Below, in pieces: positions 48,447 through 60,911 of a stretch of 64,000 bases of DNA (its first letter is position 1; every line of letters starts with the position of its first letter). The translations under genes and the position numbers were made by a program. The notes under the pieces were generated by a model that did no database searches, had not been told where the DNA came from, and saw only the letters and a program-made list of their open reading frames with translations. The DNA is from Hemibagrus wyckioides (lineage: Eukaryota; Chordata; Actinopteri; Siluriformes; Bagridae): assembly GCF_019097595.1 (NCBI RefSeq), contig NC_080715.1, positions 22,919,573 through 22,983,572 of the forward strand. The letters run 5' to 3'.

Positions 48447-51400
48447 CGAGCGAGAGAGAACGTATCATCATGTTCCAGAAATGTGGAATTAATGAGCACA
48501 TCCATGTCTTGTTTATTAATCTCTCTCTCTCTCTCCTCACACACTAACTCATTCTCTTTCCCTTTTTTTTTCGTTCTCATTGTGTGTCTCAGTGCACATG
48601 TGTGTGCTGGATCTTCTCACTGCATGTGTTTGCTAACTGGGCAGGAAGCCTTAGTTCCAGCTCATTGAACACACCAGCGGGGGATTCTGTAATCCGTTTC
48701 TCTCGCTTTGCAATTTCGGGATCAAAAATAGACACCAAAGTAATGGTTGCTGTGGTGATGTTTTCGATCATCTCCAAGTTGCCCTGGTTAGGTAATGTCA
48801 TCGCTGTATGTGGTGAGCAACCCTACGGAGAATAAAACAGACAGCTCTGTGTCACTGTGTGTGCGTTATCTGGAAGATGAAACAGTGTAATCACTCGTTA
48901 CAAATGAAGATTTAAATGACTATTGTCATTGACGGACAATGCGGCATAGAAATATTTACTCCCTGCTGATTGGCATGACCTCAGTAATTGACTCTGGGCA
49001 CACTGTAATTGTATTAATATCTAGATGATCTGGCAGAATGTATTCCCGAAATTTCCAACCTAATAAACAGTAAATGAGTTGTAGAAAGGAGCAGAGTAGC
49101 TGGAACTGGTTCTGGAAATAGTTTTGTTAGTTAAAACTGTGCCTGCCTGTAAGAGGATGAGTGCAGCTGGGGCAGTTTGTGATCCAGGAGCTTGTTTTTA
49201 CAATTATTTACCCATGATGCTTTGTTTTTGGCTACAGGTGTTGACTTGTGTGGCAGAACAGTGATGGTGGTTGTAGGCAGAAATATTCCAGTAACTCTCA
49301 TCGATATGGAGAAGGTAAAATTTGTTATGATATGCGTTGTATTAATTTATCAACACCATATGTTCAGCTTTTAGTATCTTTATTGTGTGTTTTTCTCTCT
49401 CTCTCTCTTTCTCTCTCTCTGTTTTAGGCTTTGTTATACTTTATCCACGTGATGGATCACATCACAGTAAAGGAATATGTGATGGTGTATTTCCACACCC
49501 TCACCAGTGAACATAATCACCTAGATACCGACTTCCTCAAGAAGCTCTATGACATTGTTGATACGAAGTAAGACAGTTTGTTGCTTTGCATAATTTACTG
49601 CAAAACTGTCTACAGAATTCCACCTAGACAGCTTATAAGCCTTTGCGAGCTTTGTGAATTGATTTTGTTTTGGAAAATCAACACCATTGCTGTATGGCAG
49701 AGCAATCAGCAAATGAACTGAACTTTTTTGGGATTTAATTTATGTTCAGTGTTTACAGTGTGGTTGAGTCCTTTCAAAACTCCAAAAATAAAACATCCGC
49801 TATGCAAAGCCAGTTACTGCACACACTTTTGGGAGATGGGGAGGCTTCATATTCCCGCTTCTTAAGTCTGCTCTCCATTATCTAGATTTACAGTGAGGAT
49901 TTTGACCTTCACAACCCATCTGCTGTACTGGGATGAAGAGTGCAGCCAATTGTTCTTGGATTCTAGCTTTCCCTTTTCATACCTGCTCTTTTGTCACCCT
50001 GCCCTACCATGTGCCAGATTGTTATTTGAATGCAGCCAAGAGGATGTAGTTTAGTCTCAGAAGAGAGAAATGAAATGGCCATTGTTTGGCACAGTTTGGG
50101 GAAATTGGAAAGGGGATTTTGGCACCAGCCGCTGAAGTTTTGGGACTGACTATATTGGCTCGGACGCTCTATAAATCAGATCCTGTGACAACTTTGATAC
50201 GTTGTCTTTCTCCATATGAGTAAAGGTGTATGCAAGAGGTGGTGTCATGATGTGGATGCTGTTCTGTAGAGCAGCAGTTTCTATTGATTTATTGTGACAC
50301 AACAGTACATGTGAAGGTCCAGGCTACGTGCTTTCCTGGCTTGGGGTTTCTGTTTAGAACTTAAGCATTAATAGGAAGTTATGACTGAGTATGAGATCAT
50401 TATGCGTACTTTTTGTTTTCAGGATGCACTCAAAGCACTGACTCTTCAAAAATAGAAAACAGAAGTGCTACAGAGTGGGGAATGTTAAAACCTCACAACT
50501 TTTTTTTTTTTTGGTAATCAAATTGATCTTGCCTTTATATCACCTCCTGGAAAAAACCCCTTCCATATTTTGTTAGTTTTACGCTACATCATAGTTTCTT
50601 TTTATGTTTACTTTCTTTTGTATGTTCCATCGAATTTAATGTTCCCTTGCTCCATCTGTTTTCAGCTGAAACAGGAAATATGATGTGTAAGGAGATCTCT
50701 CATGTAAGACTCCTACCCTGGCTCTGTTCTTCACACTTTCAGCCATAGAACTTTGCGCCTGGCGGCCTGATCTCATTTTCCAGTTTTATTCAACATACGA
50801 AAACACTCTAGCCATCTGAATTCTCTCTAGCCACTCTTGAAACCTGTTAGTTTGTAGGTACATATATGATGACAGTTACCCATATCGGTGTCAGTTTTAA
50901 CGTGCCATGTCTTGAGTGCATGATTATAAAAGTGCTATGAATATAAAAAGTGCTGTTCTGTAGAGTATGCTGGGATTTTCCCTCTTCCACAAACACATGT
51001 AGCCTAGTGACACTAAGAGGAAGTTGAAGAAACCAATTGTTGTCTGTAGCACAGGCTCTTTTAGGTTCAAAAAGGATTTGGATTGGATGTTGTGCCTTTT
51101 GTGGGAAAGGTGATGGGAAAGTGGGTGTCTTTGTGGGAAAGATGTGCCCCTCGGATCACACTTTCCCAGATTTGGTCCGCAGTGTTGATGTTGTCCCTGT
51201 GTGTAGGCTGCAGCAATGTAGGCTTTTGACCAAAGACAGAGAACCTCATAGAAAATTGAAGCAGAATAAGACACAGTTAATGTTGTATACACTTATAGCT
51301 TTCTGTAAAGCATTATTTACCACTAGTTTCATCTGTGTATAATAAATACATCTCCACGTCTTTTCCAGGTTTAAAAAAAATCTGAAGGCTTTCTACTTTG

Positions 51401-54400
51401 TTCATCCCACGTTTCGTTCCAAGGTAATTTGTTCGAAAACGCTACAGCCTTGTTCCTGTTTTGAAATGTCAGGCTTGGTAAAGTGTTTCTGTCTACACTT
51501 GCAGCGTTGCATCCGCAATGTGATCGACTTCTCTTTCTCTGATTCATATGAGCAGCATTTCCATGTGTTTAACACATAATCATCTGGGAAACTTCATGAG
51601 TATTTATTTTTACGTGTTTAACGATCCACAGTTCACTGTAAGGGAATCCACATGTTTCTGCAAGCCCTCTCACTGTGAAATGTAGTTTAGAACTATCTGC
51701 AATTCAACAGCATACAGTTCCTCTTAAAACGGTGTCAGGCTAGCTTAATCATTTTGTTAGATGAATAATTACTGGTTTTATGATGGACTCAATGGTACAG
51801 CATTGTGTGAACTCTTTAAGAGTTTGGCCATAACATTATTTTACACTGTAGTACATAGCCCATGTCAAAGCATCATAATAATTGGTCTATGGTTGCATAG
51901 TGACACAATTTGAGGAACAGGCAGATTAAAAGATTTTTGTTTTGGTTACTGTTCTGGTTAGTGTCTTTAAGAAAGACCAAAAAATGGTACTGAGCTAACA
52001 GTTCTTACTCCAATGGTTCAGGTGTCCACATGGTTCTTCACTACCTTCAGTGTTCCCGGGATGAAGGAGAAGGTCCATCACATAGATAACCTGCAGCAGC
52101 TCTTCACTTGCATCCTACCTGAACAGATAGACATTCCTCCCTTTGTTCTGGAGTGTGACACCAGGGTGAGTCCACACACACACACACACACACTCCTCAT
52201 AGCCACACTCCAAAAGCCATGCCAGAAGAATGGGGAGTACAGCTTGATGTTCTTGAGAAGGCTAGCCCTGCCAGGGAGTTAAAATAAACAAACCTATTGG
52301 TTGGTCATTTCATAAGTGTTTTCACTTAGTTCACATTGTAAATATGAGAAAATATGAGATTATCATTTGTTAGATCTTTTGAAGGCAACATACAGGATCA
52401 ATTTAAGGTAATTATCTTCAAATACCTGTAATTCATATGCGTTCATGTTTTCATTTCATTAGTGGCTGGAGATTTCTGTGTCTAGAAAGAGAGTTATAGG
52501 TATGTAAATTACGGGTGTCATGATCTCTAAACTGTACTGTGCTGAGAGAGTGTAACTGTGGGAAATGGAACTTCCAGGCCTTTTTTTTTTTTTTTGGAAG
52601 CTGTAATAAACATAAGTAAGACCAGACTAGTATCAACATGTTCAATCATTGTAAGATGCAGGTCAATGAAAGGTTTCTTCCACCCTTGTATAACCTTGTC
52701 AAGGTTTACACAAGTAATGTGTAATAAAACTAATATAACTTGACATTTCTGCAAGGGAAAATGTGCAGCTTTTCTTTGGTGACTTCCCTTTTCGGTGATT
52801 AAAAGATGTAAAAATATGTAGGAGACTGCCGACACACCGTTTTTGTAGTTTGAGTTAAATTACTTGGGGATGATTTTAAAGTTTAGACTTCATCATTCGA
52901 AGATATTACGCAAATCATAATTCATGATACGAGGCTCTCGTTCAGATATATCTGAGAAAGCAGGATTTAGAAAATGTGCATGAGCAACACAGAGCTGTGT
53001 GACACTGACGGCACGACTTGAATACACTGCTGAACACTAGTCACGCTAGCAGAATTGCCAGGGTTGTGTTTTTTTTAATGCCACATTGGATTGGTTTTGA
53101 AAAAACAAATCAGAAATATGTGCATGACATGGTGAAAACTAGTTCAGGTTCACTTAAAGTCTTTTTGTGCAGTTTGTGAGATGTAGTCTGGTGGAAATCT
53201 TTTTTTTTTTTTTTTTTTTTCTTCCCTCTCAACCCTGCAATCCAGCGCACATCAGCTCTCTTTTTATAATGTTAAATATTTGAGTCCATTGAAAATGGAA
53301 ATCTAAGGCACACATGCAAAGAATGCTTGTTTTTGCTGTATTAAAAATACATCATATCAAAATACTAGCATTTGCAAACTTGAATCAAACCTGATTTTTG
53401 TCATGCTTAATGTAGGTCAGTGATATTCTAAGCATAGGATCAACCAAAACAATGATTTACAGAGAAATGGTTCATTTCTACCTTTTGGCTTTGTTGTTAT
53501 AATGAATTTGACCATCTTGAATATCTTGACGCATAAATGGACACTTAGTGCAAACTAAAAACATCTGGTTCATAGCCAGCTGGATCATAAAGGGCATTAA
53601 TTATACACCATATGGACAAGCGCTGAGGACACCTGACCATCCTACACACATGTGCCTTTGTTCATTACAAAGGTGTTCAGTAGGGTTGAGGTCAGGCCTC
53701 TGTGCAGGACACTCGAGTTCTTCCACTCCAAACTTGCTAAACCATGTCTTCATGGAGCTCAAACTGTGGCCAGAGTCATCGTCATGCTGGAACAGGTTTG
53801 CGCCTCTTAGTTCCAGTGAAGGGAATTTGTAAAGCTACAACATACAAAGACATACTGTACAATTGTGTGCTTCCAAATTTGTAGCAACAGTTTTGGGGAA
53901 GAACCACATATGGGTTTGATGGTCAGGTGTCCACATAATTTTAGTCATATAATGTGTTCCTGTTTACTTTCACATACTCCCACTGAACTGAGAATTGATG
54001 GACTGTAATTTGACACATCCTTATAAAATACTAACATGAATCCATCTTGATGTAAACTGTTCAAATAGTTCTGTTGAGGTGTACAGGCCACTGTTTTCTG
54101 ATTAATACATCAAAGCATTATATTGTCACATATGCCGTCTCAGGGAAACCTTATCATAGCTAGTGGCAACGGCAAAATTTTCCTATTTGCTCTGTCATTT
54201 TTTTTTTTTTCCCCTCTGTGCCTCTAATCAAGTTTCCATAATATATTCTTTCAGGAGTTGGCAGTGCATTGATTAAATATTTACTTTATTACTCATGTTC
54301 TCTACTGTAAGGCAAATCGATCGGTTCTGTTGAATGGCCTGCAATTACCTTTGGTCAAAGAAGCTGGATTGGCGAATTGGCTGACAGAGGATGCGTTCCT

Positions 54401-55610
54401 CTACTTGTCTGCACTTGGTGTGAGGCTGAAACTTGGAATGTGTGCAACTGCAGATTTTAAGTGCTGTTAGACAAATGACGTGAGAGAGAATGAGAGAGAA
54501 TGCACATGTACAGTCCACTTCACATTGTCTAAGCTACAGACCCTAAAATGCCCAAAAATTACTCCCAATTTTTTTAAACAGATGCCAGTGATCCGATATA
54601 AGCTATACACAAACCTAAACGCAGAAAAAGTCATGATTTCCATCTTTTGCAAACTGTTTGGGGGGCACTGTAAAAACTGTAAAAGCCTCAGTTACTCTTC
54701 TCTTAGGTGTCTTATAAGAACTTAATTAGCCATTCTAGTGTGGAAGCAACATACTTGAGTATTTATCAATTTTAAAGATTTGGCCTTTTTTTAAGAAGAT
54801 GAAGAAGCCTGTATTATTGGCACACATACTTTACAGCACAGTGCAATACTTTTCTCTGCATATCCCAGCTCAGGAGGTTGGGGTCAGAGGGCAGGAGCAG
54901 ATACAGAGCCCCAGGGCCTTGCTCAAGGGCCCTGCACTGGTAGAATGCCAGTGTTGGGGCTAACTGAGGTTAAATTGTTTGTTTTATTGCTTTTGTAGAA
55001 GTACATAAGTACATATTTATTTTATTTTTTTTGGGGGGGGGTGGTTAACATGGTTTATCCTTTCTCTGTCAAGGTCTGTTTGAGTCGTCTAGTAAGATAT
55101 GGTGTATGAATGCATGCTACTTTATCTGTATGTCTGCTTTTTGCCCGCTCATTGTATTTCTTTAGGTACAGTCCAGGGTTGTTTTACTGGGTTTTTTTTT
55201 TTTTATAGATTTCTCTGATTAGTTTATTTACAAAACTTGGCTTTGTTTCTGCAAAGAAATGTACTTCCAAAGAAAGAATAATAGAGTTTCGTTAATCACG
55301 GTGTTCTGTTCAAGACAATGAGAATTAACTAAAGTGGAACCTTTACTAAAGCTTTAGGGTTGTGATCATTTTCTCTGCTAAACATGGAAAAAGGATAATT
55401 TGACTTTTGGTCCATCTGCTGTTACTCCTCCCCATTCACATTTATATAGCACATATTTATGCATGGTTTAGTCACTTTGACTTCTGAACAAATCAGATTA
55501 GAAAAGAGTGTAAAAATCTCAATTTACCCCAACTGCATTTTACAAAAAGTAAACAAATTGGTGGATTCACTCTTTTACATTACCACCATGTCTTATTTTC
55601 ACTCATATTT

Positions 55611-55646
<36 letters not shown>

Positions 55647-56974
55647 ACTCACCCCTGATGGTAGGACCATCAAACGGCTTCGGAAGCAACTCTGTGCATC
55701 TTCAGAGCTACCCAGACACTTGCATGTCTTCAAATAGTTCAAATATTCATTTTCTCTCTCATCTACACAATATGACCATGAGCAGTACATTTCTTCTAAA
55801 TAGTGAACAGAACATAAGGGTTAAATGCTCTAGACAACAACTCAACAATGCGTGAAACCTGCTCAAAAGGCTTTTTTTTTCAAGTGCTTAAAATAAATTG
55901 GTGACGAACATAGCAGAATAATCTGCTTTTGTTCTCTTTTCAGCTGCAGGTTTCAGAGCGTGCAAGCTCAACTTTGTCCTCATGGCCATAAGTATAAGCA
56001 AGAGAGCAGACCTCAAGTACACCGTCCACTAACCCTTTGGGTGGCCAGACTGAGCTCTCTGAATAACTGAGTTGCAAAGATTTACTTCAGCCACAGGATC
56101 CATACAGAGATTTTTTATGTCAAGCTCACATGTTTCTGAAACCCTGAAGGGCTGTTATATAAAACCGTATACTGTACTTGTATGCTGTATTAACTAATAC
56201 TGTTTATTATACTGATTATAGTAAAAGTTTTCCTGTTTTATAGGATACAAGCTGCTGTGATTAGAAACAGGATCTATTTCTATATAAAAACTAGTCAGCA
56301 GATAACTTCACTATAAACAGAGAGATGTTGGTGCTGTTCACTGCAGCAGGATTTATAACATAAGTTGGAATTTTCCCCTATTATTAACATGTTATTTTCA
56401 TTATTTTCATTGGAACCGTCACACACGTATTATTTAAAAAGATTTTGTACAGATCAGGAAAATAATCCTGATTTTATTTTGATTTGCATCCCACCGAAAT
56501 GAACGCCACAGCCAGCACAGCATATTACATGCTTCTGAGTCATTTTTAGACACCAGTATGATTTACAGGCCTTGATTTTTCAACCCATGTTTTGGTAAAG
56601 CCAGCAGCAGTAAAAACCAGATTTGAGAACCTATGGGAAATCTCCCCACCATCCAGCGTCAAAAATCGAACTGTGGCAAAAGAATAGGGTTTAACCTTCT
56701 ATTATATTTCCCAAGTATGTATAATCTGTTTACAAGGCACACCGAAGCTGTCCTTGCACACACATTAAATTTCCATTTGTCATCGGTCTGTGTGACCAGG
56801 ATATAACACTGTGTTTAGGATTAGCTTATAATTTCTCTACCGATGACTTCAGACAACTAAGCCGTCTCTCTGTCCTCAGTTGACCTATACCAGATGTCTT
56901 GGCCGTGTTTGTGGATATGGTTATGCTAACACTTTTTTTTCTTTTTTTTTGTGTAGATGAACGGCTCGTACTGA
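42744..56974 (+). CDS. gdap2: GDAP2, macrodomain plus CRAL-TRIO protein, 13 coding exons
   Basis: Coding exons: 42744-42949, 44990-45129, 45302-45455, 45796-45884, 45974-46050, 46243-46402, 47891-48041, 48277-48353, 49238-49314, 49428-49567, 51369-51423, 52022-52165, 56957-56974. Phases close throughout, giving 495 residues (about 497 in human, from memory). The start [10 protein letters not shown] is chosen by family similarity; an in-frame ATG three codons upstream (42735) would add MSN. Residues about 45-225 form the macrodomain. Its loop reads [20 protein letters not shown], without the glycine-rich loop of active ADP-ribose hydrolases, as is typical of GDAP2. Residues about 225-340 are an acidic linker. 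Residues about 340-485 are the CRAL-TRIO (Sec14-like) domain ([28 protein letters not shown]), as in BNIP2/GDAP1-like proteins. The last exon reads only MNGSY then TGA, so the usual conserved tail is cut short. Intron 2 carries a Tc1 element. Confidence 0.94.
43202..43255. repeat. (AC)n microsatellite in gdap2 intron 2
   Basis: A nearly pure AC tract of about 54 bases lies some 265 bases upstream of the Tc1 copy B. Confidence 0.95.
43521..44768 (+). mobile_element. Tc1/mariner DD34E element, 1248 bp, in gdap2 intron 2 (copy B)
   Basis: The ends are perfect 29-bp terminal inverted repeats starting CACTATATTGCCAAAAGTAT, and the element is flanked by TA on both sides (43519-43520 and 44769-44770). 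It has exactly the length of copy A at 16111-17358, and every base I compared lines up at an offset of 27410 with no indel. I count about 17 substitutions, near 98.6 percent identity. It lies in the same orientation as gdap2 within intron 2. The identity and clean TA duplication point to fairly recent transposition. Confidence 0.95.
43655..44587 (+). pseudogene. Tc1 transposase (copy B), truncated by a late stop
   Basis: The start [10 protein letters not shown] opens the transposase. Residues 1-110 hold the paired-like helix-turn-helix region with a GRPRKL minor-groove/NLS motif (59-64). The catalytic triad is complete: D154 (WSDESRF), D245 (FQHDCAPVH) and E280 ([11 protein letters not shown]), spaced DD34E. 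A TGG-to-TGA change at 44585-44587 ends the protein at residue 310. The frame then stays open to the normal end at 44686 (343 residues in full), so about 33 C-terminal residues are lost. Copy A has a normal tryptophan at this position. Activity of the truncated protein cannot be judged from the sequence. Confidence 0.9.
48393..48444. repeat. (GT)n microsatellite in gdap2 intron 9
   Basis: A pure GT tract of about 52 bases starts only about 40 bases after the exon donor at 48354. GT-rich sequence this near a donor could influence splicing, but nothing in the sequence shows that it does. Confidence 0.95.
53606..53956. mobile_element. Chimeric Tc1-derived MITE in gdap2 intron 13, about 351 bp
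   Basis: The ends are imperfect inverted repeats sharing a perfect inner GGACACCTGACCATC, with diverged outer parts (CACCATATGGAC and ATTATGTG). The left interior is an antisense piece of Tc1 transposase (complement of the [16 protein letters not shown] region). The right interior is a sense piece ([19 protein letters not shown] region), so the two are joined back to back. It is non-coding and non-autonomous. The right half recurs at 34391-34533. Confidence 0.65.
54833..54980 (-). repeat. SINE/LINE-related repeat fragment in gdap2 intron 13
   Basis: The minus strand carries GTGCAGGGCCCTTGAGCAAG, followed by GGGGCTCTG and a CTCTGACCCC block. The first part shares its core with the SINE at 4420-4560. 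The second part resembles a common teleost interspersed repeat. It is a short, diverged fragment with no coding capacity. Confidence 0.45.
55613..55642. repeat. (CT)n microsatellite in gdap2 intron 13
   Basis: A pure TC tract of about 30 bases. A similar tract of 31 bases is in intergenic DNA at 63031-63061. Confidence 0.95.
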
Positions 56975-57694
56975 ACTTCCAACTCGCCAAGCCTAAAAAG
57001 TAAACCCTACAGGTGGATTTATCTGGGCTTTCTTCCTCTGAATGCCCAGCATTTGGTTGAGCTCACAGGGTATGGGTGTGTTGACATGGAGACGTCTGTC
57101 CCTCCCATTACAGTGATGCATGTGAATCTGCTAAAGGAGACCAACTCAATTGCCTTTCCTCCAGTCATGAAGTTTGCCATAGTTGCTGAGCTGAAGCTGT
57201 TTGCACTGGTAATATTTCACTGACTGATTGATGCATGTGATTGTGTCATTGAGCAGAAAAGCATTCAAATGTCTGTTGTTTCCTAGCAGCATACGAAACC
57301 TCCCTACAATTTGTGTTCGGTCTGCACAAATCCGTCATCAGTAACACTTCCTTTAATTTGCATTTCACACTATATATCTGGTTACTGCCTTGGTATACTA
57401 CCATCGTAAGCTGCTTTTTCTTACTAAATTGTATTACGTACAAATTGCCATGACCGTAGCCAAATGAAATTGAAATGATGTTAATTAAAATCATTGTTCT
57501 TTAAATATTTCAACGAGATATTTTTATGTTCTCTTCCTTATACACTAATACTGAATAATCATTTCACACAGAGACAGGCAGGATTTATGTATTGTCCGTT
57601 CATACTTTTAGATTTTCTTTTCTTTCTTTTTTTTAATCCAGCTTTTTTGCACTGTGTCTAATTCCATTGAACATCCTCGGTCATTGTTGCAATA

Positions 57695-57725
<31 letters not shown>

Positions 57726-58233
57726 TTTAGTCTTTTGTAGACTGACACAGGTACATGTGAAATAAAAAGCAAAAACCTCTATGGTTGCACATCCTACAAA
57801 AGTAGAAGCCCTCTTGCTCTAGTTTTTCTAATGGGAAAGAAAAACAAGAATTACACTGAAGGCAGTGTGATTTTGAGCAGCTGTGGTGAGTGATAAAACG
57901 TGCTTGTGCTGAACTTTTCACGTTGCTGTTCTGAAGGAGTTTTGTCAGTATTTGTATCAGTCAGCTGTGTATCAGTATCTGAGCTAAAAGCTGGTTTTGT
58001 TTTGTCCCCCCCCCCCCCCCAAGTTCACCGTGTGGTACGTCATCCAGTCTTGCTCCCTGATATTTTTACAGCAATCTACAATGAAATGTTTTTAATGTAT
58101 AATATAGCCTGGAACCCAAAACCTTTATTTCTGTATTTATTCTCTACACTGTATACCCCTTGCTGTCTGAATGTGCTGTATATAAAATCATTTCGGATAT
58201 TCTTTTAGATTAATATAAAGCCAACAAAATAAA
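56975..58233 (+). other. gdap2: Probable gdap2 3' UTR with candidate poly(A) signals
   Basis: After the stop at 56972-56974 the reading frame stays open for a further 82 codons, to a TGA at 57221-57223. Candidate AATAAA hexamers on the plus strand are at 57761-57766 and 58228-58233. A 26-base T run (57695-57720) and a 15-base C run (58006-58020) interrupt the region. No other gene was recognised here, so assignment to the 3' UTR rests on position. Confidence 0.5.
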
Positions 58234-60909
58234 TAACCTTTCCTTCTATTACTTTGCCCTTCTAGTCCTTTATCATAATCTAAATATTGAAATAATAAAC
58301 AGAAATACATTATTAATCATATCTCAACAAGATAAGATAAATTGCTTAAGAACGGCAGCGCAGTCTGTCAGCGTGCTCGACACCACTATGCAAAAAATGT
58401 AGGAAATGTGTTTTCAGAAGATCTCGGGAGGAACAGGTGTCTGCAAGATGTAACCCATCGAAATGAAGAGAGATGAGCCTGTGGTTGTGCAGTTTAGATT
58501 TCTGCACACACTTTGTGACGAAACAGAACAGTGCATATTTACTATTTGAAAAAACTGTACAAGCTGTATAAGGGACAGGGCATTAACAGGTGTCTAGTGG
58601 CTCGTTTGGTCACTCGGTCACATTTTCCATCACTGCTTCCAAAAGAAAACGTTCCACTGTGCAGAAAGCCCAGAGCTCTGACCTTGATTAAAAACTAAAA
58701 TGGGCCTTGTTGCTTTGCTTCTCTCCGTATCAAACTGTAATGCTGTATCAAAAAGCATATCATATCATTCTGTTTGATCCTCCTGATTGTTTTATTCCTG
58801 TCCTGTTTATGAATACAAATTGGAGTAAAATAGAGCTTAAAAAACCGACAGTATGGGCTGGTGAACTGAGCATCAGCTCCGTGTGTGCTGACTAAAATGA
58901 ATCGATCCTTCGCTGTGTTTGTGAGTGGGATTAGCAGACGTGAGAAGACGTGGTGAACTCGGGACACCTGGACGGAATTAATGCAGCTTTCGGTGAATCA
59001 GAGCCGGCATCAAAAGGGGATCAAAATCCTGAACAAAACAAAATTAGCACGGAGTGGAGTGTTTCACAACATGTGGAAAACATAGGACATGTGGCCTGGG
59101 TGCTTTTACATCAACACTGTCCTCCAATAACCCCTCAACTGTGAAGTAAAAACAGAGATTAAGGAGAGAAAACCTGGCAATTTCCTATCCTGCTGTAAAT
59201 ACAGATGAGACCGAAGAATCAAAATCAATACTCTGTTCAGCCAAAGTCTTCTAGTGGTTAGAAGCAGAGATATGATGGTTTAGCAAATCACCTGAATGTT
59301 CATTTCGTGTGTAAAGTTTATTACTGCATGTCATTTTAGTCATCAGTTCATTCTCAGAATAATTAACATGCTTAGGAATAGAATCAGCTTTTCCAGCATA
59401 ATGTGTGGCATCTCTAGATCATTCTCGGTAAAGATTGAGTTAAAGATCGAGTTAGATCATTCTCGGTAAAGATTGATTTGACAGGAACATAAAGGAATAG
59501 CAAAGCATTTGCCAAAGCCATATCATGAAGGAGAGGTATATTCGTTTTCTTTTCCAGCAACTAGCATTCATTTTTAAACTGTCAGTTTCTGGCAAAATGA
59601 ATTAGATTCATTGTTCACAGTGTGGAGTAGAGGAACCATCAGTGGTCTGTAAAGCACAGCCAAGGGGTCAGTGATTATCTCATTTTGTTACAGTAGTGGA
59701 AACCGCAACCCACATTATCAAATTATTATGCCTATAAATTATGCTGTAACTATAATGATAACTATAACTTTTACTAATGACAGATTTAGTACATTTTAAT
59801 AATAATAATGATAATTTATATTGTCTATTGTTTTTAGAAAACAGCAAAAGGACCTTACAACCACTACGATGAGCCAAAGGAACAAAAGTGCATGAGTTTG
59901 ATGGTGGGAAGTTTAGGTGCCCCATGTTAGAAAATTTGCCCCAACCAGTTGTAAGAAAACAATGAACAATTAAACTACATACATAATATACTGTTGTAAA
60001 CGCAGCACTGGTTCAATCCTCCACCTGTTCAAAAGCATCTTAGGAACTAACAACATAATTGTACGAAACAAGTCTGAAATTTTAACCCAGTTCTGCTCCC
60101 AGAGCTGCATTTTCCAATATCCTATGAACAAATGTGGCCAGCAAACAATAATCTGATCCCAATTAAAGGAAGAATGGACTGTAAATAACAGTGTTAATTA
60201 GTCAGAATGTATGAAATTCAGTGTGGCATCTGTTTCTACAGAGCTGCAATAGTTTTTAGACTGCGGATAGGACAGCATGTAAACTTAAGCCAAGTGAAAG
60301 CATGATGAATAAATCAGTACAATAAATGAAATGAGAAATGAATGAGGTTCAGGACACCAGCTGAGGCTAACATAATACAAAGGGAGGGTTCTTTGAGTAG
60401 ACTTAGTGATGTATCTGACATCACTTTACCAGAAACATCTGAGAGAGTATTTGCCAAAATGCTAAGAGGCTTTTTGTTTTTTTTTTTCTGGCAAAGCTCG
60501 ATGTACCAAAGTAGCTAATGGATTTCAAGGGTTGCCTGAGACCAAACAAGTCCTAACTTATCCTGCTTTCAGAGGATTTCAAAGAGGTGGTGAATGTGAA
60601 CTAACCCGAAACTCTTCCGAAACGAAATCCACTGCTGGTACAGAAACGGATTAATGATTGTGAGTCTTTAATAAAAGCATTTCATATTATGACTCCTGCC
60701 CTAATATAATGCTGCACATGTCCTATAACAAGCTGCATCTTATAAAAAGAAGGAAGAACAATAGGGCTGAGACTGAGTTACAGCAACACTATGTAACAAA
60801 CGTAATACTTTTACACTAACAGTCATCTTATTGCTTAGTGTCTAATCTTTTAGTATCGGAAAGTTTGGCAACAGACAGGAATTGCCACCATGGTATTAAG
60901 AGAAAAAGC
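58234..60909. other. Segment downstream of gdap2, no gene recognised
   Basis: No exon of a neighbouring gene was found in this AT-rich DNA. A 38-base tandem repeat lies at 59415-59479. In human the neighbour beyond GDAP2 is, from memory, SPAG17, but none of its coding sequence could be recognised here. Confidence 0.55.
59415..59479 (+). repeat. Two-copy tandem repeat, 38-base period
   Basis: TAGATCATTCTCGGTAAAGA appears at 59415 and again at 59453, with the following TTGA also repeated. It is a simple local tandem duplication. Confidence 0.85.
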
Positions 60910-60911
60910 TA

